Source: Candidatus Rhodoferax mariagerensis
Lineage (GTDB): Bacteria; Pseudomonadota; Gammaproteobacteria; Burkholderiales; Burkholderiaceae_C
Length of the DNA stretch: 64,000 nucleotides
NCBI GenBank assembly: GCA_016719055.1
Contig: JADKAW010000042.1
Coordinates: 62,001 to 126,000 of the forward strand
Reading direction: 5' to 3'
Shown: positions 7,987 to 17,057 of the stretch, one piece after another
Numbering within the stretch: position 1 is the stretch's first letter
Layout of the letters: each line of letters opens with the position of its first letter
Notes under the pieces: model-generated
The model's input: the letters and a program-made list of their open reading frames with translations, nothing else
Database searches by the model: none
Told to the model about the DNA's origin: nothing
Translations under genes and position numbers: made by a program

Positions 7987-9009
7987 ATGAAGCTGGCGAC
8001 CCTGAAAAAAGGCGGGCGCGATGGCACGCTGGTGGTGGTCAACCGCGCACTCACGCACTACCGTGCGGTGCCCGCCATTGCCCGCACCTTGCAGGCGGCG
8101 CTTGACGATTGGGCGGTCTGCGAGCCGCAACTGCGGCAGGTGTATGAGGCGCTCAACAGTGGTGCCTTCACCGAGCCCGATATGTTTGACGCGGCAGCCT
8201 GCCATTCGCCGCTGCCACGCGCCTTCCAGTGGGCCGATGGCTCAGCCTATGTCAACCATGTGGAACTGGTGCGCCGAGCGCGCAGGGCCGAGTTACCGCC
8301 AGAGTTTTGGACCGACCCGCTGATGTACCAAGGCGGTTCGGACTCGTTTGTCGGTCCGTGTGACCCGGTGTTGGCCTTGTCTGAAGATTGGGGCATTGAC
8401 TTCGAGGCCGAAGTTGCCGTCGTCACCGGCGATGTCAGGATGGGTGCCAACGCTGAACAGGCTGCCAGGTCGGTGCGACTGCTGATGCTGGTCAATGATG
8501 TGTCGATGCGCAACCTGATTCCCGCTGAGTTGGTCAAGGGTTTTGGCTTTTTCCAGTCCAAACCGGCCAGCGCCTTCAGCCCGGTGGCAGTGACCCCTGA
8601 TGAGCTGGGGGCCGAGTGGGTTAACAGCCGGGTGCACCGGCCATTAACGGTGCATCTGAATGGCGCGCTGTTTGGCCAGCCAGATGCGGGCCAAGACATG
8701 GTGTTTAACTTTGCCCAGTTGATTGCCCACGCCGTTAAAACGCGTGAGTTGTGCGCGGGGACCATCATCGGCTCGGGCACGGTGTCGAACAAGCAGGGTG
8801 GGGTGCAAGGCTCGTCAATTGCCAATGGCGGCGTTGGCTACTGCTGCATTGCTGAAGTGCGGATGTACGAAACCATTGAGTCGGGCAAAGCGGCCACGGC
8901 TTATCTGAAGTTTGGCGATAAGGTGCGCATTGAGATGCTGGACGCGCAAGGTTCGTCGATTTTTGGTGCGATTGAGCAGACTGTTCTGCCGTACAAGGCT
9001 GCGGAATGA
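7987..9009 (+). CDS. Fumarylacetoacetate hydrolase family protein
   Basis: A 340-residue FAH-fold hydrolase. The metal-binding core is recognisable: DFEAEVAVVTGDVRMG near residues 138-153 supplies acidic ligands, and AGTIIGSGTVSN forms the glycine-rich C-terminal motif. The family cleaves C-C bonds of acylpyruvates (fumarylacetoacetate, maleylpyruvate and similar products of ring cleavage). The final step of the aromatic module is a reasonable inference. The gene lies 72 bases after the VOC gene, with a repeat in between. Confidence 0.87.
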   Translation: MKLATLKKGGRDGTLVVVNRALTHYRAVPAIARTLQAALDDWAVCEPQLRQVYEALNSGAFTEPDMFDAAACHSPLPRAFQWADGSAYVNHVELVRRARRAELPPEFWTDPLMYQGGSDSFVGPCDPVLALSEDWGIDFEAEVAVVTGDVRMGANAEQAARSVRLLMLVNDVSMRNLIPAELVKGFGFFQSKPASAFSPVAVTPDELGAEWVNSRVHRPLTVHLNGALFGQPDAGQDMVFNFAQLIAHAVKTRELCAGTIIGSGTVSNKQGGVQGSSIANGGVGYCCIAEVRMYETIESGKAATAYLKFGDKVRIEMLDAQGSSIFGAIEQTVLPYKAAE

Positions 9010-9037
9010 CACGCATGATTCACGCCACCCAAACAGC

Positions 9038-9093
9038 AAAAATTAGGGTCAGAGCCGTCTTCGCTGCGCTTCCCGGATCCGACCCCAAATTTT
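9038..9093. repeat. GGGTCAGA-type palindromic repeat, copy C
   Basis: Left arm AAAATTAGGGTCAGAGCC and right arm GGATCCGACCCCAAATTTT flank a short G+C-rich centre. Same family as 4163-4243 and 11,751-11,824. It lies between the aromatic module and paaN. Confidence 0.6.
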
Positions 9094-9131
9094 GTTATAC
9101 GGCGCGCGCCTACTCACCAGTTTATTAGACA

Positions 9132-9178
9132 TTTTTTGCCTCTAGCCCAATAGATATAAGCGCATGAAGCTATCAAAT
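9132..9178. repeat. Interspersed 'AGCTATCAAAT' repeat
   Basis: The sequence beginning TTTTTTGCCTCTAGCCC and ending GAAGCTATCAAAT resembles the element at 7940-7974. Reverse-complement relatives with the word CAGCATGCGCT occur at about 15,658 and 48,597. Confidence 0.45.
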
Positions 9179-9210
9179 TCATATTAATTGACACACTTCA
9201 AGGAAACCTC

Positions 9211-10878
9211 ATGACCCACCCCCTGTTTGAAAAACACCGCGCCAAGCTCGAAGCTGCCCTGAACGCCATCCACACCCGGGGCTACTGGGCGGCGTACAAC
9301 GAGATGCCCAGCCCGAAGATTTATGGCGAAACTGCTGCTGATGACGGCAAAAAGTCGTTTGAAGCCCAGCTCGGCCAAAAGTTTGATCTGAGCCAGCCCG
9401 GCATCACTGGCTGGCTGGCCCCGGAAAAATCCCCCTACGGCATCGAAATCAACGTGCAATACCCCGTCTGCGACATTGAAGCGCTGATCGCCGCCGGCCA
9501 AGCCGCCATGCCCGGCTGGCAAGCGGCGGGTGTCGAGGGCCGCACCGGCCTGTGCATCGAAATGCTCGACCGCCTGAACGCGCAAAGTTTCGAGCTGGCC
9601 CACGCGGTGATGATGACCACCGGCCAGGGCTGGATGATGGCGTTTCAGGCGGGCAGTCCGCATGCCCAAGACCGCGGTCTGGAAGCTGTGACCTACGCTT
9701 ACCGCGAGCAAAAATTTGTGCCGGCCGAGGCCACCTGGGAAAAACCGCAGGGCAAAAACCCGCCGCTGGTGCTGAAAAAGCACTTTGAGATTGTTGGGCG
9801 CGGTGTCGCCGTGGTAGTGGGTTGCGCCACCTTCCCGACCTGGAACACCTATCCGGGCCTGTTTGCCGCGCTGGCCACCGGCAATGCGGTGATCGTCAAA
9901 CCGCACGAAAACGCCGTGCTGCCTGCTGCCATCACCGTGCGCACGCTGCGTGCCGTGTTGTCTGAGAACGGCATCGACCCCAATCTGGTCACGCTGTGTG
10001 TGCCAGACAAGCGCGAAACCACGCAGGCGCTGGTGACACACCCGTCTGTCAAGTCGGTCGATTTCACCGGCGGCAATGCCTTTGGCCAATGGCTGATCGA
10101 GCACTGCCGCCAGGCGCAGGTGTATGCCGAGCTGGCCGGGGTCAACAACATCGTGATCGACTCGACCGATGCCTACAAACCGATGCTGCGCAACCTGGCG
10201 TTCACGCTGTCGCTGTACTCGGGCCAGATGTGCACCACCTCGCAGGCGCTGTTTGTGCCGGCTGGCGGCATTGATACCGAAGACGGTCACAAGAGTTATG
10301 ACGAGGTTTGCACCGACCTGGCGCGCGCAGTGGAAGGCTTTTTGGCCAAACCCGAAGTGGCTTGCGCCGTGCTGGGTGCGGTGCAATCGGCTGACACGCT
10401 GGGCCGCCTCGCACTGGCAGACAGCGGCACGCTGGGCAAAGTGCTGCTGGCGTCCAAAAAACTCGACAACCCGGAATTTCCCAAGGCTGAAGTGCGCACG
10501 CCCGTGCTGCTGGCGTGTGATGCCACCGACGAGTCGGCCTACATGGAGGAGCGTTTTGGCCCTATCAGTTTTGTAGTGAAGACTGCAGATACAGCAAGCG
10601 CCATAGCCCTGTCGGAGCGACTGGTGGGCACGCATGGTGCGCTCACTGCCGGTGTTTACAGCACCAAGCCAGAAGTGATCGAGGCGATGACGGCGGCCAC
10701 CTGGCGCAGCAAAGTGGCGCTGTCGATCAACCTGACCGGCGGCGTGTTTGTCAACCAGTCCAGCGCGTTCTCCGACTACCACGGCACCGGCGGCAACCCG
10801 GCCGCCAACGCCAGCTATGCCGATTCGGCCTTTGTGGCCAACCGCTTTCGCGTCGTACAACGCCGCTACCATGTTTAA
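9211..10878 (+). CDS. paaN: PaaN-type aldehyde dehydrogenase (phenylacetate degradation)
   Basis: A 555-residue member of the PaaN group of aldehyde dehydrogenases found in phenylacetate clusters. The catalytic cysteine is in GQMCTTSQ (Cys341) and the general-base Glu307 is in YAELAG. Unlike E. coli PaaZ (about 680 residues) it has no C-terminal MaoC hydratase domain, so it can oxidise the ring-opened semialdehyde but cannot itself hydrolyse oxepin-CoA. The ATG follows AAGGAAACCTC. First gene of paaNGHI, with paaG 9 bases downstream. Confidence 0.9.
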   Translation: MTHPLFEKHRAKLEAALNAIHTRGYWAAYNEMPSPKIYGETAADDGKKSFEAQLGQKFDLSQPGITGWLAPEKSPYGIEINVQYPVCDIEALIAAGQAAMPGWQAAGVEGRTGLCIEMLDRLNAQSFELAHAVMMTTGQGWMMAFQAGSPHAQDRGLEAVTYAYREQKFVPAEATWEKPQGKNPPLVLKKHFEIVGRGVAVVVGCATFPTWNTYPGLFAALATGNAVIVKPHENAVLPAAITVRTLRAVLSENGIDPNLVTLCVPDKRETTQALVTHPSVKSVDFTGGNAFGQWLIEHCRQAQVYAELAGVNNIVIDSTDAYKPMLRNLAFTLSLYSGQMCTTSQALFVPAGGIDTEDGHKSYDEVCTDLARAVEGFLAKPEVACAVLGAVQSADTLGRLALADSGTLGKVLLASKKLDNPEFPKAEVRTPVLLACDATDESAYMEERFGPISFVVKTADTASAIALSERLVGTHGALTAGVYSTKPEVIEAMTAATWRSKVALSINLTGGVFVNQSSAFSDYHGTGGNPAANASYADSAFVANRFRVVQRRYHV

Positions 10879-10887
10879 GGACTTGCC

Positions 10888-11679
10888 ATGAGCTATCAGA
10901 ACATTCTTTTTGAAGCCCAGGCTGGCATTGCCCGCCTGACCCTGAACCGCCCGGACAAGCTCAACAGCTTTACCAGTGCCATGCACGCCGAGCTACGCGC
11001 CGCGCTTGCCACAGTGCAGACCGACAAAACCATCCGGGTGCTGGTGATCAGCGGTGCCGGGCGTGCCTTTTGCGCCGGGCAGGACCTGGCTGACCCGGAC
11101 ATGGCCATGGGCCCGATGTTGCCCGACATCGGCAACGTGGTCGAAGAAAACTACAAGCCGCTGATTCTGGGCCTGCAAAACCTGCGCGTGCCCACCATCG
11201 CACAAGTCAACGGCATCGCCGCCGGTGCGGGTGCCAGTCTGGCATTGGCTTGTGACCTGGTGATTGCCGCCAAATCGGCTTACTTTTTGCAGGCTTTCAG
11301 CAAAATCGGGCTGATTCCTGACACCGGTGGCACCTGGTTTCTGCCGCAACGCGTGGGCATGGCCCGCGCCATGGGGTTGGCCATGCTGGCCGACAAGCTG
11401 CCCGCCGAAAAAGCCGAACACTGGGGCCTGATCTGGCAAGCCGTGGACGATGCCGAATTGGCCACTACTGTGGACAAACTCGCCGCTCAGTTGGCCCAGA
11501 TGCCCACCCGCGCGCTGGTCGCCACCCGGCTGGCCTTGCACGCGGCGCCCAATCACACGCTAGAGCAACAACTCAGTTTCGAGGCGGGTTTCATGCGCGA
11601 ATTGGGCTGGCGCGACGACTTCAAGGAAGGCGTAGCCGCATTCCAGCAAAAGCGCTTACCTAAATTCACGGGTAACTGA
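10888..11679 (+). CDS. paaG: 1,2-epoxyphenylacetyl-CoA isomerase PaaG
   Basis: A 263-residue crotonase-fold protein that isomerises the ring epoxide to oxepin-CoA. The oxyanion-hole motif is GRAFCAGQDL near residue 58, and the catalytic aspartate of PaaG-type isomerases is present as Asp145 in LIPDTGGTW, where hydratases have Glu. Length and motifs match PaaG closely. It is followed, after a palindromic repeat, by paaH. Confidence 0.92.
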   Translation: MSYQNILFEAQAGIARLTLNRPDKLNSFTSAMHAELRAALATVQTDKTIRVLVISGAGRAFCAGQDLADPDMAMGPMLPDIGNVVEENYKPLILGLQNLRVPTIAQVNGIAAGAGASLALACDLVIAAKSAYFLQAFSKIGLIPDTGGTWFLPQRVGMARAMGLAMLADKLPAEKAEHWGLIWQAVDDAELATTVDKLAAQLAQMPTRALVATRLALHAAPNHTLEQQLSFEAGFMRELGWRDDFKEGVAAFQQKRLPKFTGN

Positions 11680-11750
11680 CATGCCTATGCAGACGCCCAG
11701 AGCCTCTGGCCTACGCACCTGCCGCCAAGCAACAACTGTCGCAGCAGATT

Positions 11751-11824
11751 GGGGGTCGGATCCCCATTCGGCCCACGTCATCGGCTTCATCAACATCGCA
11801 TCCCCGAATGGGGCTCTGACCCCC
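11751..11824. repeat. GGGGTCAGA-type palindromic repeat, copy D
   Basis: Left arm GGGGGTCGGATCCCCATTCG and right arm CGAATGGGGCTCTGACCCCC, spaced by 32 bases, between paaG and paaH. It is the best preserved inverted pair of this family in the window. Confidence 0.7.
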
Positions 11825-11859
11825 ATTCTGCGGGCCACCGCGCGCAGGACTGAATTGTC

Positions 11860-13391
11860 ATGACCCAGCCTCAACCCTTGCCCTTGATTTGTACCGTTGC
11901 AGTCATCGGTGCCGGCGCCATGGGTGCCGGTATCGCGCAAGTGGCGGCCAGCGCAGGGCACAACGTCTGGCTGCTTGACACCCGGCCCGATGCCGCGGCT
12001 CAAGCTATCACCGGTATTCGCGCCCAGTTCCACAAAATGGCCGCCAAAGGCAAGTTAAGCGCCGCGCAGGCGCAAGCGGCGGGTGAGCGCCTGCATGTGG
12101 CGCATCAACTGGCCGATCTGGCCGACGCAGGCCTGGTCATCGAAGCCATTGTTGAAAACCTGCCCATCAAACACACGTTGTTTGCCGATCTGGAAAAGGT
12201 GGTGTCCACCCACTGCATTCTGGCCAGCAACACCTCATCGATCTCAATCACGGCCATTGGTGCGGCGCTCAGACACCCCGAGCGGGTAGCGGGTCTGCAT
12301 TTCTTTAACCCGGCCCCGCTGATGGCGCTGGTGGAAGTGGTCTCTGGCCTGGCCACCCGCCCTGACGTGGCCGACACCCTGCTTGCCACGGCGACAGCCT
12401 GGGGCAAGACTGCGGTACATGCCAAATCCACCCCTGGCTTTATCGTCAACCGCGTGGCGCGCCCCTACTACGGCGAGGCCCTGCGCGTGCTGCATGAGGG
12501 CGGCGCTGACTGCGCCACGCTCGATGCAGTGATGCGCGAGGCCGGTGGCTTTCGCATGGGGCCGTTTGAGCTGATGGACATGATTGGCCTGGACGTGAAT
12601 TACGCCGTGACCTGCTCGGTGTGGCAGGCGTATTTCAACGACCCGCGCTACACGCCTTCGCTGATTCAGCGTGAACTGACCGACGCGGGGTTTCTGGGCA
12701 AAAAGAGTGGCCGCGGGTTTTACGACTACAGCGCTGGTGCTGAAAAGCCGGCGCCCAGCACCGAGGCCGCACAGGCGTGCCCGCTGAAATGGCAATTTGT
12801 GGCGACACGGACGCCGCGCAGGCGCTGGCACAGCGACTTGCTGCCGCAGCAGTGCCATTTACCCACAGTGCCAGCAGCGATGGTCGCATCGTCCAAGTGG
12901 GTCAGGTGGCGTTGTTTGTCACCGATGGTCGTACCGCCACCCGCCATGCCGCCGAATCAAAAACACCCAACACCGTGCTGATCGACCTGGCGCTGGACTA
13001 TCACCACGCCACCCGCATGGCAATCAGCGTCGCAGCCCAATGTGACCCACATGCGGCACAACATGCGATCGGCTTGCTGCAAGCAGCGGGCTTTGCCGTG
13101 TCGCGCCTGCAAGACATTCCCGGCCTGATCGTCATGCGCACCGTCAGCATGCTGGCCAACGAGGCCGCGGACGCGGTTTACCAGGGTGTGGGTGCCTCGC
13201 AAGCCGTTGATACCGCCATGCGCCTGGGTGTTAATTACCCCTGCGGTCCGCTGGCCTGGGCCAATGCCATCGGGCTGACGCAAGTTCAAACCGTGCTGGC
13301 CAACCTGGCGCACACCTATGGCGAAGACCGCTACCGCACCTCGCCGCTGATACAGCAACAGGTTTTTGCGAAGAAGGCTTTTCATGACTGA
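11860..13391 (+). pseudogene. paaH: 3-hydroxyacyl-CoA dehydrogenase PaaH, frameshifted
   Basis: 3-hydroxyadipyl-CoA dehydrogenase split over two frames. Frame one (from 11,860) gives the NAD Rossmann motif GAGAMGAGIAQVAA, the HFFNPAPLMALVEV motif and the first dimerisation domain up to GRGFYDYS. It then runs into unrelated sequence and stops at 12,981. The C-terminal 3HCDH domain (ICGDTDAAQALA onward) continues in another frame from about 12,777 to 13,391. Restoring one base near 12,770-12,780 gives 510 residues, the normal length for PaaH. The break falls in the linker between domains, so two separate polypeptides are conceivable (a GTG sits at 12,777 without a clear ribosome binding site). 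Assembly error or genuine mutation cannot be told apart here. Confidence 0.85.
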
Positions 13392-13866
13392 GACGATGAC
13401 CCATCCGCACACCCCGACCGACCCGCAAGCCCTGGCCGATGCCGTCACCCAGGCTATGTGGTCGCGTGACCGCGCCACGCAGGGCCTGGGCATGCAGATC
13501 CAGCGCGTCAAGCCCGGCTACGCGCTGATCCGCATGGCGGTTCGCAGCGACATGGTCAACGGCCACCACATCTGTCACGGCGGTTTTATCTTCACGCTGG
13601 CCGACAGCGCCTTTGCGTTTTCGTGCAACAGCTACAACCAGAACACCGTGGCCTCAGGCTGCAGCATTGATTTTCTGGCACCGGCGCGCGAAGGTGATGT
13701 GCTGGAGGCCGAGGCGGTGGAGCGCTCGCTGTCGGGCCGCACCGGTGTCTATGACATCACGGTGCGCACCCACAGTGGCAAGACGGTGGCGCTGTTTCGT
13801 GGCAAAAGTTACCGCATCAAGGGCGAAGTGATCGCCGGGTTGCAACAGGCAGACGGGCAGGCATGA
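13384..13866 (+). CDS. paaI: Acyl-CoA thioesterase PaaI
   Basis: A 160-residue hotdog-fold thioesterase. The motif NGHHICHGGFIFTLADSAFAF carries the conserved HGG and the catalytic Asp of the PaaI class. Known PaaI enzymes hydrolyse ring-hydroxylated phenylacetyl-CoA to free trapped CoA. The ATG at 13,384 overlaps the end of paaH by eight bases, suggesting translational coupling. Confidence 0.9.
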   Translation: MTETMTHPHTPTDPQALADAVTQAMWSRDRATQGLGMQIQRVKPGYALIRMAVRSDMVNGHHICHGGFIFTLADSAFAFSCNSYNQNTVASGCSIDFLAPAREGDVLEAEAVERSLSGRTGVYDITVRTHSGKTVALFRGKSYRIKGEVIAGLQQADGQA

Positions 13867-13943
13867 ATGAGCCTGGCATTTGCTTTTGATCTTATGGTGA
13901 GTTTTTTGTCCCGTCTTGCTGGTGGGGCTGCGCCCGGCACAGC

Positions 13944-14005
13944 CACCGACAGGGGTGGGTACCTCATACTGGAGTACCAGAAATCGGCACCCACCCCTGC
14001 CAGTG
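13944..14005. repeat. Hairpin repeat, copy 2 of 3
   Basis: Arms 13,944-13,960 and 13,989-14,005 are complementary at 15 of 17 positions. The core is identical to copy 1 over 28 bases, while the arms differ from those of copy 1. It lies in the 426-base gap between paaI and paaK. Confidence 0.75.
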
Positions 14006-14097
14006 ACTATGCCAACGACCGTGTTGTGCTACGGCCCTCGTTAAGGCATTTTTTGGCTTGCGCGCAGGCTCGGGTATTTCAATCAGCGTTAGCGCAG

Positions 14098-14141
14098 GGG
14101 GCCGGGGGCTGACGATCCAGTATGAGGAAGCCGCCCGGCCC
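14098..14141. repeat. Hairpin repeat, copy 3 (reverse orientation, divergent)
   Basis: Arms around 14,098-14,110 and 14,129-14,141 pair imperfectly (one bulge). On the minus strand the loop reads CCTCATACTGGA, the first half of the core of copies 1 and 2. The remaining gap to paaK shows no convincing gene. Confidence 0.5.
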
Positions 14142-14292
14142 AGGCGCGGATTCAGGCGACACCAACGCTCGTCACAGCGCAGAAGCCACCCTTTGCCGAG
14201 CTTGTTCTCCAACAAGAGCACGCTGAACGACAAAGTTCGATGCGCCAAGCGCAAAATCATTCCCTATTCACGCATTCCATGAGGAGACCCGC

Positions 14293-15618
14293 ATGACCTG
14301 CAGACAACCCCAGCCCGGTGACCTGGAAGCCATTGAGCTAGCCAGTCGCGACGAAATCTCGGCCCTGCAACTGCAGCGCCTGCAATGGACGCTGACCCAC
14401 AGCTACAACAACGTGGCCAGCTTCAAGAAGAAGTGCGACAGCAAGGGTGTGCACCCCAGCGACCTGAAAACCCTGACCGACCTGGCCAAGTTTCCGTTCA
14501 CCACCAAAACCGACCTGCGCGACAACTACCCGTTTGGCCTGTTCGCCGTGCCGCGCGCGCAGGTGGCGCGGGTGCATGCGTCCTCTGGCACCACAGGCAA
14601 ATCGATTGTGGTGGGCTACACCCTGAAAGACATCGACAACTGGGCCCTGCTGGTGGCACGCTCAATCCGGGCCGCTGGCGGGCGCGCTGGCGACATGGTG
14701 CACGTGGCCTACGGTTATGGCATGTTCACTGGCGGCCTGGGTGCGCATTACGGTGCCGAGCGCCTGGGTTGCACCGTGGTGCCCATGTCGGGCGGCCAGA
14801 CCGAAAAACAGGTGCAGCAGATTGTTGACTTCCAGCCCGACATCATCATGGTCACCCCAAGTTACTCGCTGGTGATCGCCGAAGAGTTTGAGCGACTGGG
14901 CATCACACCGGACCAGATTTCGCTGAAAGTGGGTATTTTTGGCGCCGAGCCCTGGGGTGAGGGCATGCGCCGCGAGATTGAGAGCAAGCTCGGAATTGAC
15001 GCCATTGACATTTATGGCCTGACCGAGGTGATGGGCCCGGGCGTGGCCAGCGAATGCATCGAGTCCAAAGACGGCCCGGTGATCTGGGAAGACCATTTTT
15101 ACCCCGAGATCATTGACCCTGAAACCGGCGAGGTGCTGCCCGATGGCTCGGATGGCGAACTGGTGTTTACCTCGCTCACCAAAGAGGCTTTTCCGGTGGT
15201 GCGCTACCGCACGCGCGACCTCACGCGCCTGCTGCCACCCACCTCGCGCGCGTTTCGGCGCATGGGCAAGATCACCGGCCGCACCGACGACATGCTGATC
15301 GTGCGCGGTGTCAACATGTTCCCAACGCAGATTGAAGAGCAGATCCTGCGCGACAAGCGTCTGTCGGGCAACTACCAGGTGCTGCTGTCGCGTGAAAGCC
15401 ATCTCGACGACGTGGAGGTACGCTGCGAGTTGCAGCGCGAGTTGTCTGGCAAGCTCTCCCTGGCGCAGATCGAAGCCATCACCAAAGAGCTGCAGCACCA
15501 CATCAAGACCAACGTTGGTGTGTCTACCCATGTCAAGGTGCTGCCTTTTGACTCGATTCCGCGCACCCTCACGGGCAAGGCCAAACGCGTGATTGACGAA
15601 CGACCGCCCTTGGTTTGA
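14293..15618 (+). CDS. paaK: Phenylacetate-CoA ligase PaaK
   Basis: A 441-residue AMP-forming ligase that activates phenylacetate with CoA and ATP, the entry step of the pathway. Visible motifs: SSGTTGKSIVVGY (P-loop) near residue 97, GAEPWGEGMR, DIYGLTEVMGPGVASEC in the substrate region, and RTDDMLIVRGVNMFP in the C-terminal hinge. The length is standard. The ATG follows GAGGAGACC. Separated from paaI by a repeat-rich gap, so it may have its own promoter. Confidence 0.95.
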   Translation: MTCRQPQPGDLEAIELASRDEISALQLQRLQWTLTHSYNNVASFKKKCDSKGVHPSDLKTLTDLAKFPFTTKTDLRDNYPFGLFAVPRAQVARVHASSGTTGKSIVVGYTLKDIDNWALLVARSIRAAGGRAGDMVHVAYGYGMFTGGLGAHYGAERLGCTVVPMSGGQTEKQVQQIVDFQPDIIMVTPSYSLVIAEEFERLGITPDQISLKVGIFGAEPWGEGMRREIESKLGIDAIDIYGLTEVMGPGVASECIESKDGPVIWEDHFYPEIIDPETGEVLPDGSDGELVFTSLTKEAFPVVRYRTRDLTRLLPPTSRAFRRMGKITGRTDDMLIVRGVNMFPTQIEEQILRDKRLSGNYQVLLSRESHLDDVEVRCELQRELSGKLSLAQIEAITKELQHHIKTNVGVSTHVKVLPFDSIPRTLTGKAKRVIDERPPLV

Positions 15619-15717
15619 GGCGACTGATTGAGAGTGTTTTTGGACGCTGGCCCATATGCAGCATGCGCTGAATGCTATGATTGTTGTAACAAAAGGACTT
15701 TATTGTTCAGGTGACGT

Positions 15718-16923
15718 ATGACTGACGCTTTTATCTGTGACGCGGTTCGCACCCCGATTGGACGCTACGGTGGCGCGCTCTCAAGTGTGCGGGCCGACGA
15801 TCTGGCTGCCATTCCCCTCAAGGCCTTGATGGACCGCAACCCGCAGGTCAATTGGGCCAGTGTGGACGACATCATCCTGGGATGCGCCAACCAGGCCGGC
15901 GAAGACAACCGCAACGTGGCGCGTATGGCAGGGTTGCTGGCGGGCTTGCCGATTGAGGTGCCTGGCACCACGGTGAACCGCCTGTGTGGCTCGTCAATGG
16001 ACTGTGTGGGCATGGCCGCGCGTGCCATCAAGTCGGGTGAAACCGATCTGATGATCGCCGGCGGCGTTGAAAGCATGTCGCGTGCACCGTTTGTCATGGG
16101 CAAGGCCGATAGCGCGTTTTCACGCCACGCAGCCATCTTTGACACCACCATTGGCTGGCGTTTTGTCAACCCGGCGATGAAAAAGCGGTTTGATACCCAT
16201 TCGATGCCACAAACCGCTGACAACGTGGCGGCCGACTTCAACATCTCACGCGCCGACCAGGACGCTTTTGCGCTGCGCTCGCAGCAGCGCTGGGCCGCCG
16301 CGCACGCCGCTGGCAGGTTTGCTGACGAACTGATTCCGGTGCTGATTGCGCAGAAAAAGGGCGACCCCACGGTGGTGGACACCGACGAACACCCGCGCCC
16401 CGAGACCACGCTGGCCATGCTGGGCAAGCTCAAAGGTGTGAATGGCCCGGAGCTGTCGGTCACTGCTGGCAATGCCTCGGGGGTGAATGACGGTGCCTGC
16501 GCCCTGCTGATTGCGTCCGAGGTCGCCGCCCGGGCCAATGGTTTGACGCCACGTGCACGGGTTGTGGCCATGGCAGCCGCCGGCGTGGCCCCGCGCATCA
16601 TGGGGTTCGGTCCGGCGCCTGCGGTGCGCAAGGTGCTCTCGCGTGCCGGCCTGACGCTGGACCAGATGGATGTGATTGAGCTCAACGAAGCCTTTGCCGC
16701 CCAAGGTCTGGCGGTGTTGCGTGACCTGGGCCTGGCCGATGACGACGCTAGGGTCAACCCCAATGGCGGCGCAATTGCCGTCGGGCATCCTTTGGGCATG
16801 AGCGGTGCACGCCTGGTGACCACCGCCCTGTATGAACTGGCACGGCGTGGCGGGCGTTATGCGCTTTGCACGATGTGCATCGGTGTTGGGCAAGGCATTG
16901 CCCTGGTGATTGAGCGTGTTTGA
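15718..16923 (+). CDS. paaJ: 3-oxoadipyl-CoA thiolase PaaJ
   Basis: A 401-residue thiolase that cleaves 3-oxoadipyl-CoA (and in PaaJ also 3-oxo-5,6-dehydrosuberyl-CoA). The acylated cysteine is in NRLCGSSMD near residue 90, the catalytic His in GHPLGMSGAR, and the second Cys in CTMCIGVGQG. PcaF of the beta-ketoadipate pathway is nearly indistinguishable by motif; the paa context decides the name. The 99-base leader contains a CAGCATGCGCT repeat word. Confidence 0.9.
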   Translation: MTDAFICDAVRTPIGRYGGALSSVRADDLAAIPLKALMDRNPQVNWASVDDIILGCANQAGEDNRNVARMAGLLAGLPIEVPGTTVNRLCGSSMDCVGMAARAIKSGETDLMIAGGVESMSRAPFVMGKADSAFSRHAAIFDTTIGWRFVNPAMKKRFDTHSMPQTADNVAADFNISRADQDAFALRSQQRWAAAHAAGRFADELIPVLIAQKKGDPTVVDTDEHPRPETTLAMLGKLKGVNGPELSVTAGNASGVNDGACALLIASEVAARANGLTPRARVVAMAAAGVAPRIMGFGPAPAVRKVLSRAGLTLDQMDVIELNEAFAAQGLAVLRDLGLADDDARVNPNGGAIAVGHPLGMSGARLVTTALYELARRGGRYALCTMCIGVGQGIALVIERV

Positions 16924-17057
16924 GTCAAATTCCAGAGCAACACGATAGGTCGTTGCAAAGTCTTGCCGTATGTTCGTACTGTCTGCGGCTTTGCGCCTCA
17001 TCTCGCGCTGATCTGGAAATGGAAAAAGAATTTTTTAACCCTGAAGGAGACAACCCC

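Noticed and set aside
9184..10986. 600-codon minus-strand open frame opposite paaN
   Set aside because: Composition is Arg/His/Gly-rich without domains, and it mirrors paaN codon for codon; it is a GC-bias shadow.
15765..16823. 352-codon minus-strand open frame opposite paaJ
   Set aside because: Ser/Ala/Arg-rich antisense shadow of a clear thiolase gene.
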